NCBI GenBank assembly: GCA_017309275.1
Contig: JAFKLT010000038.1
Span: 33,030 to 97,029, forward strand
Length of the DNA: 64,000 nt
Source of the DNA: Sphingomonadales bacterium
Lineage (GTDB): Bacteria > Pseudomonadota > Alphaproteobacteria > Sphingomonadales > Sphingomonadaceae
Reading direction: 5' to 3'
This document shows positions 37,159-45,708 of the stretch, in pieces (position 1 is the stretch's first letter; each line of letters opens with the position of its first letter). The position numbers and the translations under genes were made by a program. The notes under the pieces are model-generated. The model was not told the DNA's origin. It searched no databases and worked only from the letters and a program-made list of their open reading frames with translations.

Positions 37159-37968
37159 TCAGCTTGCAAACGCCGCTTTGACGGTCCCGACTCCATTGAT
37201 TCTGGCCTCGACGACGTCGCCGGCCGCGACGGTTGCCATGGGTCCGAGAGCGCCCGACAGAAGAACATCTCCGGCAAGAAGCGGACGGCCTTCGCGTGCC
37301 ATGACGCGCGCCAGCCACAAGGAGGCACTGATCGGGCTGCCAAGACAGGCGACGCCCGCGCCGACAGAAACAGGCTCGCCGCGGCATTCCATCACCATCC
37401 CGCACGCGCGTAGGTCGAGCCCGTCGAGCTTGCGCGGAACGGCGCCAAGCACGAACAGACCGCTCGAAGCATTATCGGCGATGGTGTCCAAGATCCGGAT
37501 GTCCCAATTGGCGATGCGGCTGTCCACGACCTCGATCGCGGGCACGACATATTCGACCGCCCGGATCAGTTCGGCGATCGTAAGGTCGGGCTGAAGGAGG
37601 TCGCGCCCGACCACGATCGCGATTTCCGCTTCGACCTTTGGCTGGATGACCCGCCCGAGCCCGATCGGCTCGCCCTCGGGCACATCCATATCAGCGAAGA
37701 GCATGCCATAGTCGGGCTGGTCCACGCCGAGCTGCTTCTGGACCGCCCGCGAGGTAAGCCCGATCTTGCGTCCGACGAGACGGCGCCCCGAGGAGAGTGC
37801 GTGGCGGGTGTTCAATTCCTGCACCGCATAGGCCGCCGCGACGCCACCGCCGCTGAGGCTTTCGCGAAGCGGGGGGATCGGCGAGCGCTTTTCGGCCGCC
37901 GTTCGCAGGGCGATCGCTGCTTCTTCAATGATGTCAGGGTCAAGTGTATTTTGTTCGGACATGATCAT
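37159..37968 (-). CDS. 2-hydroxypenta-2,4-dienoate hydratase
   Basis: FAH-fold hydratase of 269 residues (DmpE/MhpD type) producing 4-hydroxy-2-oxovalerate. Seen: [73 protein letters not shown]. The DNASS segment is the usual hydratase version. Start at 37968 overlaps the dehydrogenase stop (ATGA); a second ATG two codons on is an alternative. It unites hydrolytic and decarboxylating branches of the meta pathway. Confidence 0.93.
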   Translation of the reverse strand: MIMSEQNTLDPDIIEEAAIALRTAAEKRSPIPPLRESLSGGGVAAAYAVQELNTRHALSSGRRLVGRKIGLTSRAVQKQLGVDQPDYGMLFADMDVPEGEPIGLGRVIQPKVEAEIAIVVGRDLLQPDLTIAELIRAVEYVVPAIEVVDSRIANWDIRILDTIADNASSGLFVLGAVPRKLDGLDLRACGMVMECRGEPVSVGAGVACLGSPISASLWLARVMAREGRPLLAGDVLLSGALGPMATVAAGDVVEARINGVGTVKAAFAS

Positions 37969-39476
37969 ATCTTCACGCAGATGTTTTCGAGCTCGGTGTA
38001 GAATTCGAGGCTGTGCGCTCCGCCCTCGCGGCCTATTCCCGATTGCCCCGAACCGCCGAATGCCGTGCGCAGGTCGCGCAGGAACCAGCAGTTCACCCAG
38101 CACACGCCGACGGACATTGCCGCCGCGACGCGATGAGCTCGAGAGAGATTTTCTGTCCAGACGGTAGCGCACAGGCCATAATCCGTGTCGTTCGCCCAAC
38201 TTATCGCGTCGTCTTCGGTGTCGAAGGGAATGATCCCGCAGCAAGGACCGAAAATCTCCTCCCGCATGACGGTCGAATCATGAGCGAGGCCGGTCCAGAT
38301 TGTGGGTTCGACCCAGAACCCGCCCGCCGCCGCGGCATCGACGTTGGGTACCCCGCCGCCCGTAACGGCGATTGCCCCTTCGGCGATCGCCCGCTCATAA
38401 TATCCGAGCACTTTCTGCCGATGTTCTTCGCTGATCATCGGCCCGAGGTAATGCGGATCACCCTTGTTCCCGGGTTTCAGTGCGCGAGCGGCAGCGGCAA
38501 GCTTGGCTACGAAAGGTTCGAAGACGGATTGCTCGACATAGACACGCTCGGTCCCCAGGCACACTTGCCCGCTATTCAGAAAGGCGGCGCGCGAAATGCC
38601 TTCGGCTGCTTTCTCAAGATCGGCATCGGCGAAGACGATCGCTGGATTTTTGCCGCCGAGTTCGAAGCTGATGTCGCGAACGCCGACGGCAGCCTGCTTC
38701 ATTATGGCCTGCCCGGTGCCGGTTTCGCCTGTGAAGGTGATGGCATCGACGTCCGGATGGGCGGTGAGGAACTCGCCTGCTGCGCCGGGGCCGAAGCCGT
38801 GGACGACGTTGTAGACCCCCGTGGGCATTCCGACCGCGTCCATCACTTCGCCGAGAAGGGCTGCCGTCCGCGGCGTCTCTTCGGACGGCTTGACGATCAC
38901 GGTGTTCCCGCAGGCCAGCGCCGGGCCGACTTTCCAGGTCATCAGCAAGAGCGGGAAATTCCACGGGCAGACGACCGCGATGACACCCTTCGGTTTACGC
39001 ACAGCGTAATTGATCGCACCGCTCCCGTCAGGCGTCGGGGTACCGAACGATTCTGTCGGGAGGGTCGTGACGATGTCGGCGAACATCCGGAAGTTCGACG
39101 CGCCGCGCGGAACATCGATGTGCGCCGCGACCGCTCTCGGCTTGCCCGTATCGGCCACTTCTGCATCGAGAAAGTCTTCCGAGCGCCGTTCGATCTCATC
39201 CGCAACAGCAGCGATGAGCCGAATGCGCTCGGCTGTTGTCATTTTGCCCCAAGGTCCTGTGAGCGCACGCTTGGCCGCCGCTACAGCGCGATCCACATCC
39301 TCACGGGTCGCCTCATGAACGCGCCCCGTCTCCCGACCGGTGGCGGGGTCGATGTTGGGGAACGTCGCCCCCGAGCCGCCCTTTACGAACCGTCCGTCGA
39401 TAAAGTTCAAGATATCCGCAGCGACAGGTCGGTTTCTCTCTTCCGGTTCGACCGCAAGCTGTTGAACCTGTACCAT
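37965..39476 (-). CDS. 2-hydroxymuconic semialdehyde dehydrogenase
   Basis: DmpC/XylG-type aldehyde dehydrogenase of 503 residues that oxidises the catechol ring-fission product to 2-hydroxymuconate. Seen: VIAVVCPWNFPLLLMTWK, FELGGKNPAIVFAD, nucleophile in NSGQVCLGTERVY, and the family-specific end CWVNCWFLRDLRTAFGG, with SGIGREGGAHSLEFYTEL. It ends exactly where the hydratase begins and starts directly at the stop of the DUF336 gene, so translation is coupled. Confidence 0.94.
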   Translation of the reverse strand: MVQVQQLAVEPEERNRPVAADILNFIDGRFVKGGSGATFPNIDPATGRETGRVHEATREDVDRAVAAAKRALTGPWGKMTTAERIRLIAAVADEIERRSEDFLDAEVADTGKPRAVAAHIDVPRGASNFRMFADIVTTLPTESFGTPTPDGSGAINYAVRKPKGVIAVVCPWNFPLLLMTWKVGPALACGNTVIVKPSEETPRTAALLGEVMDAVGMPTGVYNVVHGFGPGAAGEFLTAHPDVDAITFTGETGTGQAIMKQAAVGVRDISFELGGKNPAIVFADADLEKAAEGISRAAFLNSGQVCLGTERVYVEQSVFEPFVAKLAAAARALKPGNKGDPHYLGPMISEEHRQKVLGYYERAIAEGAIAVTGGGVPNVDAAAAGGFWVEPTIWTGLAHDSTVMREEIFGPCCGIIPFDTEDDAISWANDTDYGLCATVWTENLSRAHRVAAAMSVGVCWVNCWFLRDLRTAFGGSGQSGIGREGGAHSLEFYTELENICVKI

Positions 39477-39902
39477 TCAGAACTCCTTCGCACCAATCGA
39501 GGCGGCGGCTGCCCGGGCGCAGGCGATGTCGAACTCCTCGGAGCCGCCCGAGACTCCAATTCCCCCGATGCAATTCCCATCGACTATGATCGGGACACCG
39601 CCGCCGAACATCACGACCCGCGGCTGATGCGCGATGCCGTTGCATAAGGCTTCGGAGCCCGAGACCAGTTCGTAGACCGCTGCCGTCGGCACTTTGAAAC
39701 TTGCGGCCGTGAAGGCTTTGTCCTGAGCGATCTTTTCGGAGTGAAAGGGAGCCGCGCCGCCTTTCAGGAACGCGACCAGTTCCCCCGACGCGCCCACGAC
39801 CGCAGCGACCACGGGCGTTCCGCCGGCGGTGCCATGCCCTACGGCAGCGGCGACCGCCTCCAAGGCGGACCCGTGTGCAATCGTGTGGTAGTTTTCGACC
39901 AT
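39477..39902 (-). CDS. GlcG/HbpS (DUF336) family protein, NahX-like
   Basis: A 141-residue protein of the heme-binding GlcG/HbpS family. Seen: VAAAVGHGTAGGTPVVAAVVGASGELVAFL, DKAFTAASFKVPTA, and VMFGGGVPIIVDGNCIGGIGVSGGSEEFD. Homologues such as NahX occur in meta-cleavage operons for naphthalene and phenol, but their task is not settled. The DUF336 fold can bind heme, corrinoid or flavin-like ligands, and protection or maturation of the iron dioxygenase next door is one guess. Confidence 0.85.
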   Translation of the reverse strand: MVENYHTIAHGSALEAVAAAVGHGTAGGTPVVAAVVGASGELVAFLKGGAAPFHSEKIAQDKAFTAASFKVPTAAVYELVSGSEALCNGIAHQPRVVMFGGGVPIIVDGNCIGGIGVSGGSEEFDIACARAAAASIGAKEF

Positions 39903-39911
39903 CGCAGGAAG

Positions 39912-40838
39912 TCAGGTATTGACGGTCATGAAGCGGTCGTTGAGCGCCTTTTCATAATAGAAAATCGCCTTGCCCGCCTGTTCGACGCCCCACGACCGGC
40001 GAGGATTATCGGGGTAATAATCATAACCGCCGGCAAAGGTCTCGTTCCGATTTCCCGAAGGGTCGAAGAAATATATGGTCTGACCACGCGTGATACCGTG
40101 GCGCGTCGGGCCGATATCGAGTGAGATATCATAGCGACTGATGATATCGGCAGCATTTCCGACGTCGTTCCAGGATTCCAGGCGGAACGATGTATGGTGG
40201 ATTTTCGCATCCTCGGGGCCTGCAAGGAACGCGATATCGTGAGCCTTATTGCTACAGCTCAGGAAGATGCCGAGCCGAGTGCCGCTCGCTTCGTCGACGA
40301 GTTCCTCGGTAACGGAAAAATCGAGCGCTTCGACGAAGATTCGCGCCGATCCCGCGACATCGATGCCGTTGAGCGCCGAGTGATCATATCGCATAGCGCG
40401 CATGCCGCGCGGCTCACTGTGCCAGACGTCCGGGTTCTTTGTGGGAGGACCGTCTGCCGATAATTCCATGTCGGCGTAAAGGTCGAAGATATGCCCGGTA
40501 GGAACCGCGAAGCGCAGCTTGCGTCCGACGCCCTCTTCCTCGCCCGCGGTGATCCATTCGACGTCGACGCCGGTGGCTTGCAAACGGTCTGCGAATATTT
40601 CGAGGTCGCTGTCGCGGCAAACCTTGAAGCCGATCCGATCAAGACCGGGCATATCCGCCTCGCGCAGGATGACGCTGTGTCGATCGAATTCGTCGAACCC
40701 GCGGAAAAATGCCCGGTCACCCGAACGACCGACGAGTTCCAGCCCGATCCGGTCGCGATAATGGGGGATGGCCTCCTCGAGATCGAGGACGCGCATCTGG
40801 ACAAAGCCTGGTCGCATCACGCCTGTAATTGCCATCAC
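39912..40838 (-). CDS. catechol 2,3-dioxygenase
   Basis: Extradiol dioxygenase of 308 residues (XylE/DmpB/NahH type, vicinal oxygen chelate fold) that opens catechol to 2-hydroxymuconic semialdehyde. The two-domain protein keeps the iron ligands at family positions: His153 (MRYDHSAL), His214 (AKIHHTSFRLE) and Glu266 (NRNETFAGGY). Length matches XylE (307). It sits beside the hydrolase and semialdehyde dehydrogenase in the operon, so both branches of the meta pathway are available. Confidence 0.94.
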   Translation of the reverse strand: MMAITGVMRPGFVQMRVLDLEEAIPHYRDRIGLELVGRSGDRAFFRGFDEFDRHSVILREADMPGLDRIGFKVCRDSDLEIFADRLQATGVDVEWITAGEEEGVGRKLRFAVPTGHIFDLYADMELSADGPPTKNPDVWHSEPRGMRAMRYDHSALNGIDVAGSARIFVEALDFSVTEELVDEASGTRLGIFLSCSNKAHDIAFLAGPEDAKIHHTSFRLESWNDVGNAADIISRYDISLDIGPTRHGITRGQTIYFFDPSGNRNETFAGGYDYYPDNPRRSWGVEQAGKAIFYYEKALNDRFMTVNT

Positions 40839-40854
40839 CGCTCTCCCGGGAAAT

Positions 40855-41703
40855 TTAAAATTTTAGGCCGTGACTGAAAAATTCGATCACGGCGCGATTG
40901 AAACTGGCCATCCGCTCGATCTGTACCCAATGGCCACACTCTCCAAAGAAGCGGACGTCTGAGTGTGTGATCAGGTTTCCGAGGCGCAGCGACACCTCTT
41001 GCGGAATGACTTGGTCGGCCTTGCCGTGCAGGACGAGCACTTCATGGGGAAGCGCGGCGATATCTTCCTCGCGGCTCGACAGCATAGCAATATTGGCCTG
41101 CCGGTCGGAACCGCCGAACGTCGCATGATAGGGCTCATGCGCTCCTGGGCGGATGCTCGCGTGATAACGGGAGTCGATCAGATCGTCGGTCAGCCGGCTC
41201 TGGTCCCATGCGAGCATCTTCAGCGACTCATGCATCATTTCGCGGGATGGCTCATAACCCCAGACGAAATCGAGCGCCGGCGTGAGCGGGAATTCAAGTC
41301 CAGCCGCTCCCATCAAAACGGCACGATCGACCCTGTCGGGATGGGCGATCATGAAGGCGAGCGTCACGCCGCCGCCGAAGGAATTTCCGACCATCGAGAC
41401 CTGGTCGATTTCCAGGTCGTCGAGAAGACGGACCAGTTGATTGGTCCAGATGGCCTTGTCGGTGATCCGACCCACCGAGTCGCTGTAGCCGAAGCCAATC
41501 ATGTCGGGAGCAATGACCCGGAATTCCTTAGCAATCTCGGGCATATTAAGCCGCCAGTTCGCCCATGCCGTGACCCCGGGGCCCGAACCGTGGACGAGGA
41601 GGACCGGCCTGCCCTCGCCGGTGTCATGATAGTTGGTTTTGATCCCGTCAGCGACGAATGTCTTGCCGATTTCGGGCCGGACCATGTCGGGCGCCGAACT
41701 CAT
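40855..41703 (-). CDS. 2-hydroxymuconic semialdehyde hydrolase
   Basis: DmpD/XylF-type C-C hydrolase of 282 residues that releases formate (or a larger acid) from the ring-fission product. Seen: LLVHGSGPGVTAWANW, nucleophile Ser108 in MVGNSFGGGVTLAF, acid in LHGKADQVIP and His in GECGHWVQIERM. First gene of the twelve-gene meta operon; an operator-like site lies about 110 bases upstream. It is distinct from the hydrolase at 26547, which pairs with HpaH and HpaI. Confidence 0.93.
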   Translation of the reverse strand: MSSAPDMVRPEIGKTFVADGIKTNYHDTGEGRPVLLVHGSGPGVTAWANWRLNMPEIAKEFRVIAPDMIGFGYSDSVGRITDKAIWTNQLVRLLDDLEIDQVSMVGNSFGGGVTLAFMIAHPDRVDRAVLMGAAGLEFPLTPALDFVWGYEPSREMMHESLKMLAWDQSRLTDDLIDSRYHASIRPGAHEPYHATFGGSDRQANIAMLSSREEDIAALPHEVLVLHGKADQVIPQEVSLRLGNLITHSDVRFFGECGHWVQIERMASFNRAVIEFFSHGLKF

Positions 41704-41814
41704 TGGCCAGCAACCATGTAATCATCATGTCGGGCGACCTGCCCCCAAACGGCTTCAAGCATCACTCAATCTCCGTTCCACGGGCCATCATGTCGCAGCC
41801 CTCTTGGGACAATG

Positions 41815-41826
41815 TTTTGCACCATG
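41815..41826. promoter_or_regulatory. operator-like site upstream of meta operon
   Basis: TTTTGCACCATG matches the island palindrome at 9 of 12 positions. It lies 112 bases before the hydrolase start that opens the meta operon, in the 170-base spacer behind the GST gene. This spacer contains no other visible feature. Confidence 0.35.
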
Positions 41827-41873
41827 GGAAACGCGTTTGCAACCGGTAAATGAAACCGGCGCCTCTGATCCGG

Positions 41874-42479
41874 TCACTTCAGGCTCTCGGCTCGCACGGC
41901 TTCGAGGACACCGGGCTCCTCTTCCATCCGGGCGCGGTAGCGCGTCAAAGCGGGGAAGCCCGCGAGACCGATCTCCACTCGAGAGGGCCACCCGAGGATG
42001 CAATAGAGATAGGCGTCGGCCACGGTGAAGGCGTCCCCGAAGCAATAATTCTTGTCGGTCAATTCCAGGTCGAGCGCTTGGAGATGGTGCATGACGTCCC
42101 GCTTTGCCTCAGCGCGGATCTCCGGCCCCGCGGTTTTGGAGAAGAGCGGCACGAAGCTCTTGTGCAGCTCGGAGGCGATGAAGCTCAGGCTGTCCGTCAG
42201 CGTGTAGCGAGCGATTGTTCCGGCCGGCGGGGCGAGCCCCGCGCGCGGTGCCAGGTCGGCAACATAGAGAAGGATCGCTATCGTCTCTGTGAGAAGCTCG
42301 CCCGAATCCAGAAGGAGAGCAGGGATTTTTCCCGAAGGCTTTATCGACCGGAAGTCGGCGCCATGCTCGGTTCTGCGCGTGGGCATGTCGACTTTTTCAA
42401 TATCGAACTCTGCCCCTATCCGGCGCAGCGCGATGTGCGGTGCCAGCGAGCAAAGGCCAGGCGCATAGTAAAGGAGCAT
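41874..42479 (-). CDS. glutathione S-transferase
   Basis: A 201-residue cytosolic GST. Seen: YYAPGLCSLAPHIALRR (N-terminal thioredoxin-like domain with a beta-class-like Cys), SGKIPALLLDSGELLTETIAIL glutathione-binding loop, and the C-terminal helical domain FTVADAYLYCILGW. GSTs of this kind (BphK-like) accompany biphenyl and PAH clusters in sphingomonads and may dehalogenate or detoxify reactive intermediates. It ends the operon alpha-beta-PdxA-GST. Confidence 0.88.
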   Translation of the reverse strand: MLLYYAPGLCSLAPHIALRRIGAEFDIEKVDMPTRRTEHGADFRSIKPSGKIPALLLDSGELLTETIAILLYVADLAPRAGLAPPAGTIARYTLTDSLSFIASELHKSFVPLFSKTAGPEIRAEAKRDVMHHLQALDLELTDKNYCFGDAFTVADAYLYCILGWPSRVEIGLAGFPALTRYRARMEEEPGVLEAVRAESLK

Positions 42480-42551
42480 CTCATATCCTTGTGGACGACT
42501 TGAGCACAGCGCGCGAATGGCCGTGCTTCACGCCGGAGTTGGGCCGGCGCG

Positions 42552-43574
42552 TCAGCGATCCACCTCGGAAAAGCCCTTTCCGGCGGTCAGCACCCCACAA
42601 GTCCGCATGGCACTCAGCATCATCGATGGATCGGCTTTGCCCGTTCCCACAATGTCATATGCCGTGCCGTGTGCGACCGACATATGGAGATAGGGTGGCC
42701 CCATCATGATCACGCAGTTTCCCGAGAATCCCCATGTCTTGACGGCTATGTGGCCTTGGTCGTGAAACATCGCTAGCACGAGATCGTATCGGCCTTCGAT
42801 ACATTGGCGAAAGACGGTATCGGGCGCGGATGGTCCATCGACATTGATGCCGCGCGCGCGCGCGCGCGCGACTCCAGGACCGATGGCACGATCTTCCTCA
42901 TCGCCGATGGCATGAGGATTGAGACCCGCGACCACGATCCTGGGGTTGGCGACGCCCCAGCTTCGAAGCGCCGCGTCGATTTGCTGTAGGGCGGTATCGA
43001 TCAACTCGGGCGTGATGAGGTCGCAGACCGCCCGAATCGACATATGATCGGTGAGGTGGGCGACACGGAGCGGTCCGGTGAGGAGGAGCAGATAACTCTC
43101 GCCCGGCGTCGGGCTGATCACCATATCCAGCTTTCCCGCCAGTTTAAGCGATCCGGTGCTGATCGGACCCATCACTGTGCCGGCGAAGACCCCGTCGCGC
43201 GCGAGCGCATCGAGTTCGGCTAGCCACTTGGCGGTCGCAATGCCCGATTCGAGCGTATCTTTCGCGAAGGGGAGCGCGCGGTCGTCCAGCGCACCTGTAT
43301 CCAGGATATCGATGACTGCCGGGTCGTCGCTGAGCGGCTCGAGCGAACGCATGACACGCAGGCGGGCCGACACTTTAGTCAGGTCAAGCGCTCGTTCGAC
43401 CGAGGCCGCCGACCCCACTAATAGGGGAACCGACACCTCATGCACGCGGCCTGACGCCCAGGCGCGAACGGTAACCTCGGGTCCGATGCCTGCCGGCTCG
43501 CCGACCATGGTACCGATGCAGGGCCGGAATCCGGCCTGCTGCGACGCTACGCCGACCTCAAATGCTGTAGACAT
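42552..43574 (-). CDS. PdxA/TphB-family dihydrodiol dehydrogenase (set 1)
   Basis: A 340-residue homologue of 4-hydroxythreonine-4-phosphate dehydrogenase. In terephthalate breakdown the relative TphB oxidises and decarboxylates the carboxylated cis-dihydrodiol. Seen: CIGTMVGEPAGIGPEVTVR, three metal-ligand histidines in LTDHMSIRAV, AGLNPHAIGDEE and LAMFHDQGHIAVKT. Its start overlaps the Rieske beta stop by 17 bases, so oxygenase and dehydrogenase are co-translated. The presence beside a Rieske oxygenase, rather than other pdx genes, argues for the TphB role. The gene contains a (CG)10 tract. Confidence 0.85.
   Translation of the reverse strand: MSTAFEVGVASQQAGFRPCIGTMVGEPAGIGPEVTVRAWASGRVHEVSVPLLVGSAASVERALDLTKVSARLRVMRSLEPLSDDPAVIDILDTGALDDRALPFAKDTLESGIATAKWLAELDALARDGVFAGTVMGPISTGSLKLAGKLDMVISPTPGESYLLLLTGPLRVAHLTDHMSIRAVCDLITPELIDTALQQIDAALRSWGVANPRIVVAGLNPHAIGDEEDRAIGPGVARARARGINVDGPSAPDTVFRQCIEGRYDLVLAMFHDQGHIAVKTWGFSGNCVIMMGPPYLHMSVAHGTAYDIVGTGKADPSMMLSAMRTCGVLTAGKGFSEVDR
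42851..42870. repeat. (CG)10 dinucleotide tract inside the PdxA-like gene
   Basis: Twenty bases of uninterrupted CG repeat encode alternating Ala-Arg codons at a surface region (GVARARARGIN). Slippage by one unit would shift the reading frame. Such tracts can also adopt left-handed DNA. It is intact and in frame in this sequence. Confidence 0.7.
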
Positions 43575-44052
43575 CGAGCATCGTCTGCGCGAGGTCGTTG
43601 ATGACGACGGTATATTTGCGTTTTATCACAAAGGCGTCGCCCATCGGTTCGAGATCGTAAATGGCCGACCCACTGTAGACCGTCGGCCGATCCTCCAAGA
43701 CCGAGGTCACCGACCAATTCGTCCGCGCCCGAATGACGTCGTCCTCATGGTCGACCGCGAGCAGGCAAAAGATATGGGAAGTGCGCGGGGCCGGCGAACT
43801 GGCCGACGACCGGCCCGTCCGAATGCGATAGACGCGGTCCTCGAGCCCTGCCCGGGTCGGATAATAGATCAGCGAAATCTCGCGCCTTGGGTCCTCGGTC
43901 AATCGGCCGCTGTCATCCCACGCGGGGACCCAATATTCGGCATCGGGATGATATAGATCGATCCAGCTATCCCAATCCTTGGCATCGAGAGCGGCCGCTT
44001 CGCGCCCGAGAAATCGCTGGATCGCGGTCCATTGCGCAACTTCGCTGCTCAT
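43558..44052 (-). CDS. Rieske ring-hydroxylating oxygenase, beta subunit (set 2)
   Basis: Small NTF2-like subunit of 164 residues, BenB/XylY-like. Seen: FLGREAAALDAKDWDSWIDLYHPDAEYWVPAWD near the start, SLIYYPTRAGLEDRVYRI and the terminal RKYTVVINDLAQTMLDVYSI, a pattern shared with benzoate and toluate dioxygenase beta subunits. Start at 44052 (MSSEVAQW) overlaps the alpha stop by four bases; the upstream open frame lies within alpha. Confidence 0.88.
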   Translation of the reverse strand: MSSEVAQWTAIQRFLGREAAALDAKDWDSWIDLYHPDAEYWVPAWDDSGRLTEDPRREISLIYYPTRAGLEDRVYRIRTGRSSASSPAPRTSHIFCLLAVDHEDDVIRARTNWSVTSVLEDRPTVYSGSAIYDLEPMGDAFVIKRKYTVVINDLAQTMLDVYSI

Positions 44053-45461
44053 TTCGCCATCTCCGGCTTCGGGGGTAACGCGCGCTCGGCCTCTTCGCTC
44101 GCAATGGCTCCGCGCATGCGCAATATCCATTCGTCGTGGATCGCGACGTAAAGCCCCTCGTCGGCCACCGCCGTGCCGCTAAGGATGGCGTCGACGCCCA
44201 GGGCTTCGCCGTGGCTGCTGACGCCTTGCACCCACCGTGTCGATCCCCGCGACATGTCGTTCATCCGGCCAGCCCCGCCACCGAAACCGACCTGGCAATT
44301 GTTGAACTCGGTCAGGTCGTCCGGCGTAGCCATGCCGCTTGCATTGAAGAAATCTTCATACTGGCGGATGCGCAAGGCGCGGGCGTCGTCACTCTCACCC
44401 ACCGGAGCTATGCAGTAGGTTGTCACCTCGGTCTCATCCACCGAGATGGGCCGGATGATACGGATCTGGGTGCTCGTCTGGTCCATGAGGAAGACGTTAG
44501 GGAACAGCTCCAGATTGCGTATCCGGCCGTTCATCCAGGTAGCGCGCTCTTCGCCGCGCTCGCGCTTCAACCAGTCCAGGATTTCGTAATTCGGCCGGTC
44601 CTGATAGTTTGCATAGTCATTCCAGAGCACGCAATGGCCGTTGTCGAAGGAGAAAGAGCCGCCCTCGAGCTGAGCCCAGCGACCGAAATCGAACGCCCTG
44701 GTATCGTTCTTCGATGTCCCGTCGACCCGGCGTGCGACCGTCATGAAGTAATTCGCGTGCACCGTGCCGATATGATAGCCGTCGAGGCCATTTTCGACCT
44801 GCAGCTTCCAGTTCCCTCGATAGCGGTAGCGCGTAGCGCCTGGAAGAACTTCGAGCTTCTCTTCGACCGACTGATCAACCATGAGATCGATGAATGTCTT
44901 CGCGCCCGCGAGATAGTCCTCAAGAGGAACGACCTCGGGGTTGAGACTGGCGAAAATGAAGCCCCGGTAAATCTCGATGCGCGCAACATGTTCTAGACCA
45001 TAGTCTTCCCGCTTGAAGCCCGGCGCGTAGCCACCCCCAGCCTCATCTGTCACGTCGAGGAGTTGGCCCGCGGGATTATAGGTCCAACCGTGGAAGGGGC
45101 AGGTGAAGTTGCGGCGGTTTCCGCTCTTCTCGCGGCAAACGCGCGCGCCGCGGTGCGCGCAGGCATTGATCAGACAATGCAATTCCCCGGCCCGGTCGCG
45201 GGTCAGGATGACGGGCTGGCGGCCGATAAAAGTCGTGAGAAAGTCGTTCGGCTTTGCGACCTGGCTCTCGTGCGCAATGAAGACCCAGTTGCGCTCGAAG
45301 ATATATTTCAGCTCGAGAGCGAACACGTCCGCGTCGGTAAAGGCCTCCCGGTCGATCTGAAAGCGGCCGCTTCCCTCGTCTTTTACGAGCCATGCATCGA
45401 TACGCGAACGCAGTGATTCAAGCTCTGCCACGGCTGCGCCGTTTCCGTCAGGTTGCAACAT
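44049..45461 (-). CDS. benzoate-type Rieske oxygenase, alpha subunit (set 2)
   Basis: BenA/XylX-like catalytic subunit of 470 residues. Seen: WVFIAHESQVAKPNDFLTTFIGRQP, Rieske ligands CAHRGAR and CPFHGWTY, mononuclear iron motif VENGLDGYHIGTVH and NLELFPNVFLMDQTSTQIR. The ATG at 45461 is preceded by GGAGGAG and is preferred over a TTG at 45500. No BenC-type reductase accompanies it, unlike standard ben operons, and the next functional gene is PdxA-like instead of BenD. Substrate is probably a benzoate or a carboxylated aromatic. Confidence 0.9.
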   Translation of the reverse strand: MLQPDGNGAAVAELESLRSRIDAWLVKDEGSGRFQIDREAFTDADVFALELKYIFERNWVFIAHESQVAKPNDFLTTFIGRQPVILTRDRAGELHCLINACAHRGARVCREKSGNRRNFTCPFHGWTYNPAGQLLDVTDEAGGGYAPGFKREDYGLEHVARIEIYRGFIFASLNPEVVPLEDYLAGAKTFIDLMVDQSVEEKLEVLPGATRYRYRGNWKLQVENGLDGYHIGTVHANYFMTVARRVDGTSKNDTRAFDFGRWAQLEGGSFSFDNGHCVLWNDYANYQDRPNYEILDWLKRERGEERATWMNGRIRNLELFPNVFLMDQTSTQIRIIRPISVDETEVTTYCIAPVGESDDARALRIRQYEDFFNASGMATPDDLTEFNNCQVGFGGGAGRMNDMSRGSTRWVQGVSSHGEALGVDAILSGTAVADEGLYVAIHDEWILRMRGAIASEEAERALPPKPEMAK

Positions 45462-45577
45462 CCTCTCCTCCATTTCCGGCCACCGAGATTCGTAGGTCAA
45501 CTATTTGGATCAACGATTCTCGGCTCAACTCTTTGGACTCTTCCGATCCCGAATGACCCAACATAGCATGCGTGGCT

Positions 45578-45637
45578 CATTGTGCAATGGGTTGCACAAT
45601 GATCTAAATTGCCCTATTCGAATCGCGTTGCATCATG
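45578..45637. promoter_or_regulatory. triple operator cluster between oxygenase alpha and extradiol genes
   Basis: CATTGTGCAATG (45578-45589, perfect) is followed without spacing by GGTTGCACAATG (45590-45601, 10 of 12) and then CGTTGCATCATG (45626-45637, 9 of 12). The sites lie between divergent operons, about 120 bases from one start and 70-130 from the other. Tandem sites suggest cooperative binding by the island regulator. Confidence 0.7.
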
Positions 45638-45708
45638 TGCGACACGTCAACCAGGCTGGTTCAGGCGTATAAAAGCCAAAAATGGCTTGAGATTTGGGAG
45701 TGCGAAAT

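Noticed and set aside
42552-43574. Vitamin B6 synthesis gene pdxA
   Set aside because: Adjacent to Rieske oxygenase subunits with overlapping starts, and a second such pair occurs at 55.8 kb; the TphB-type role fits better.
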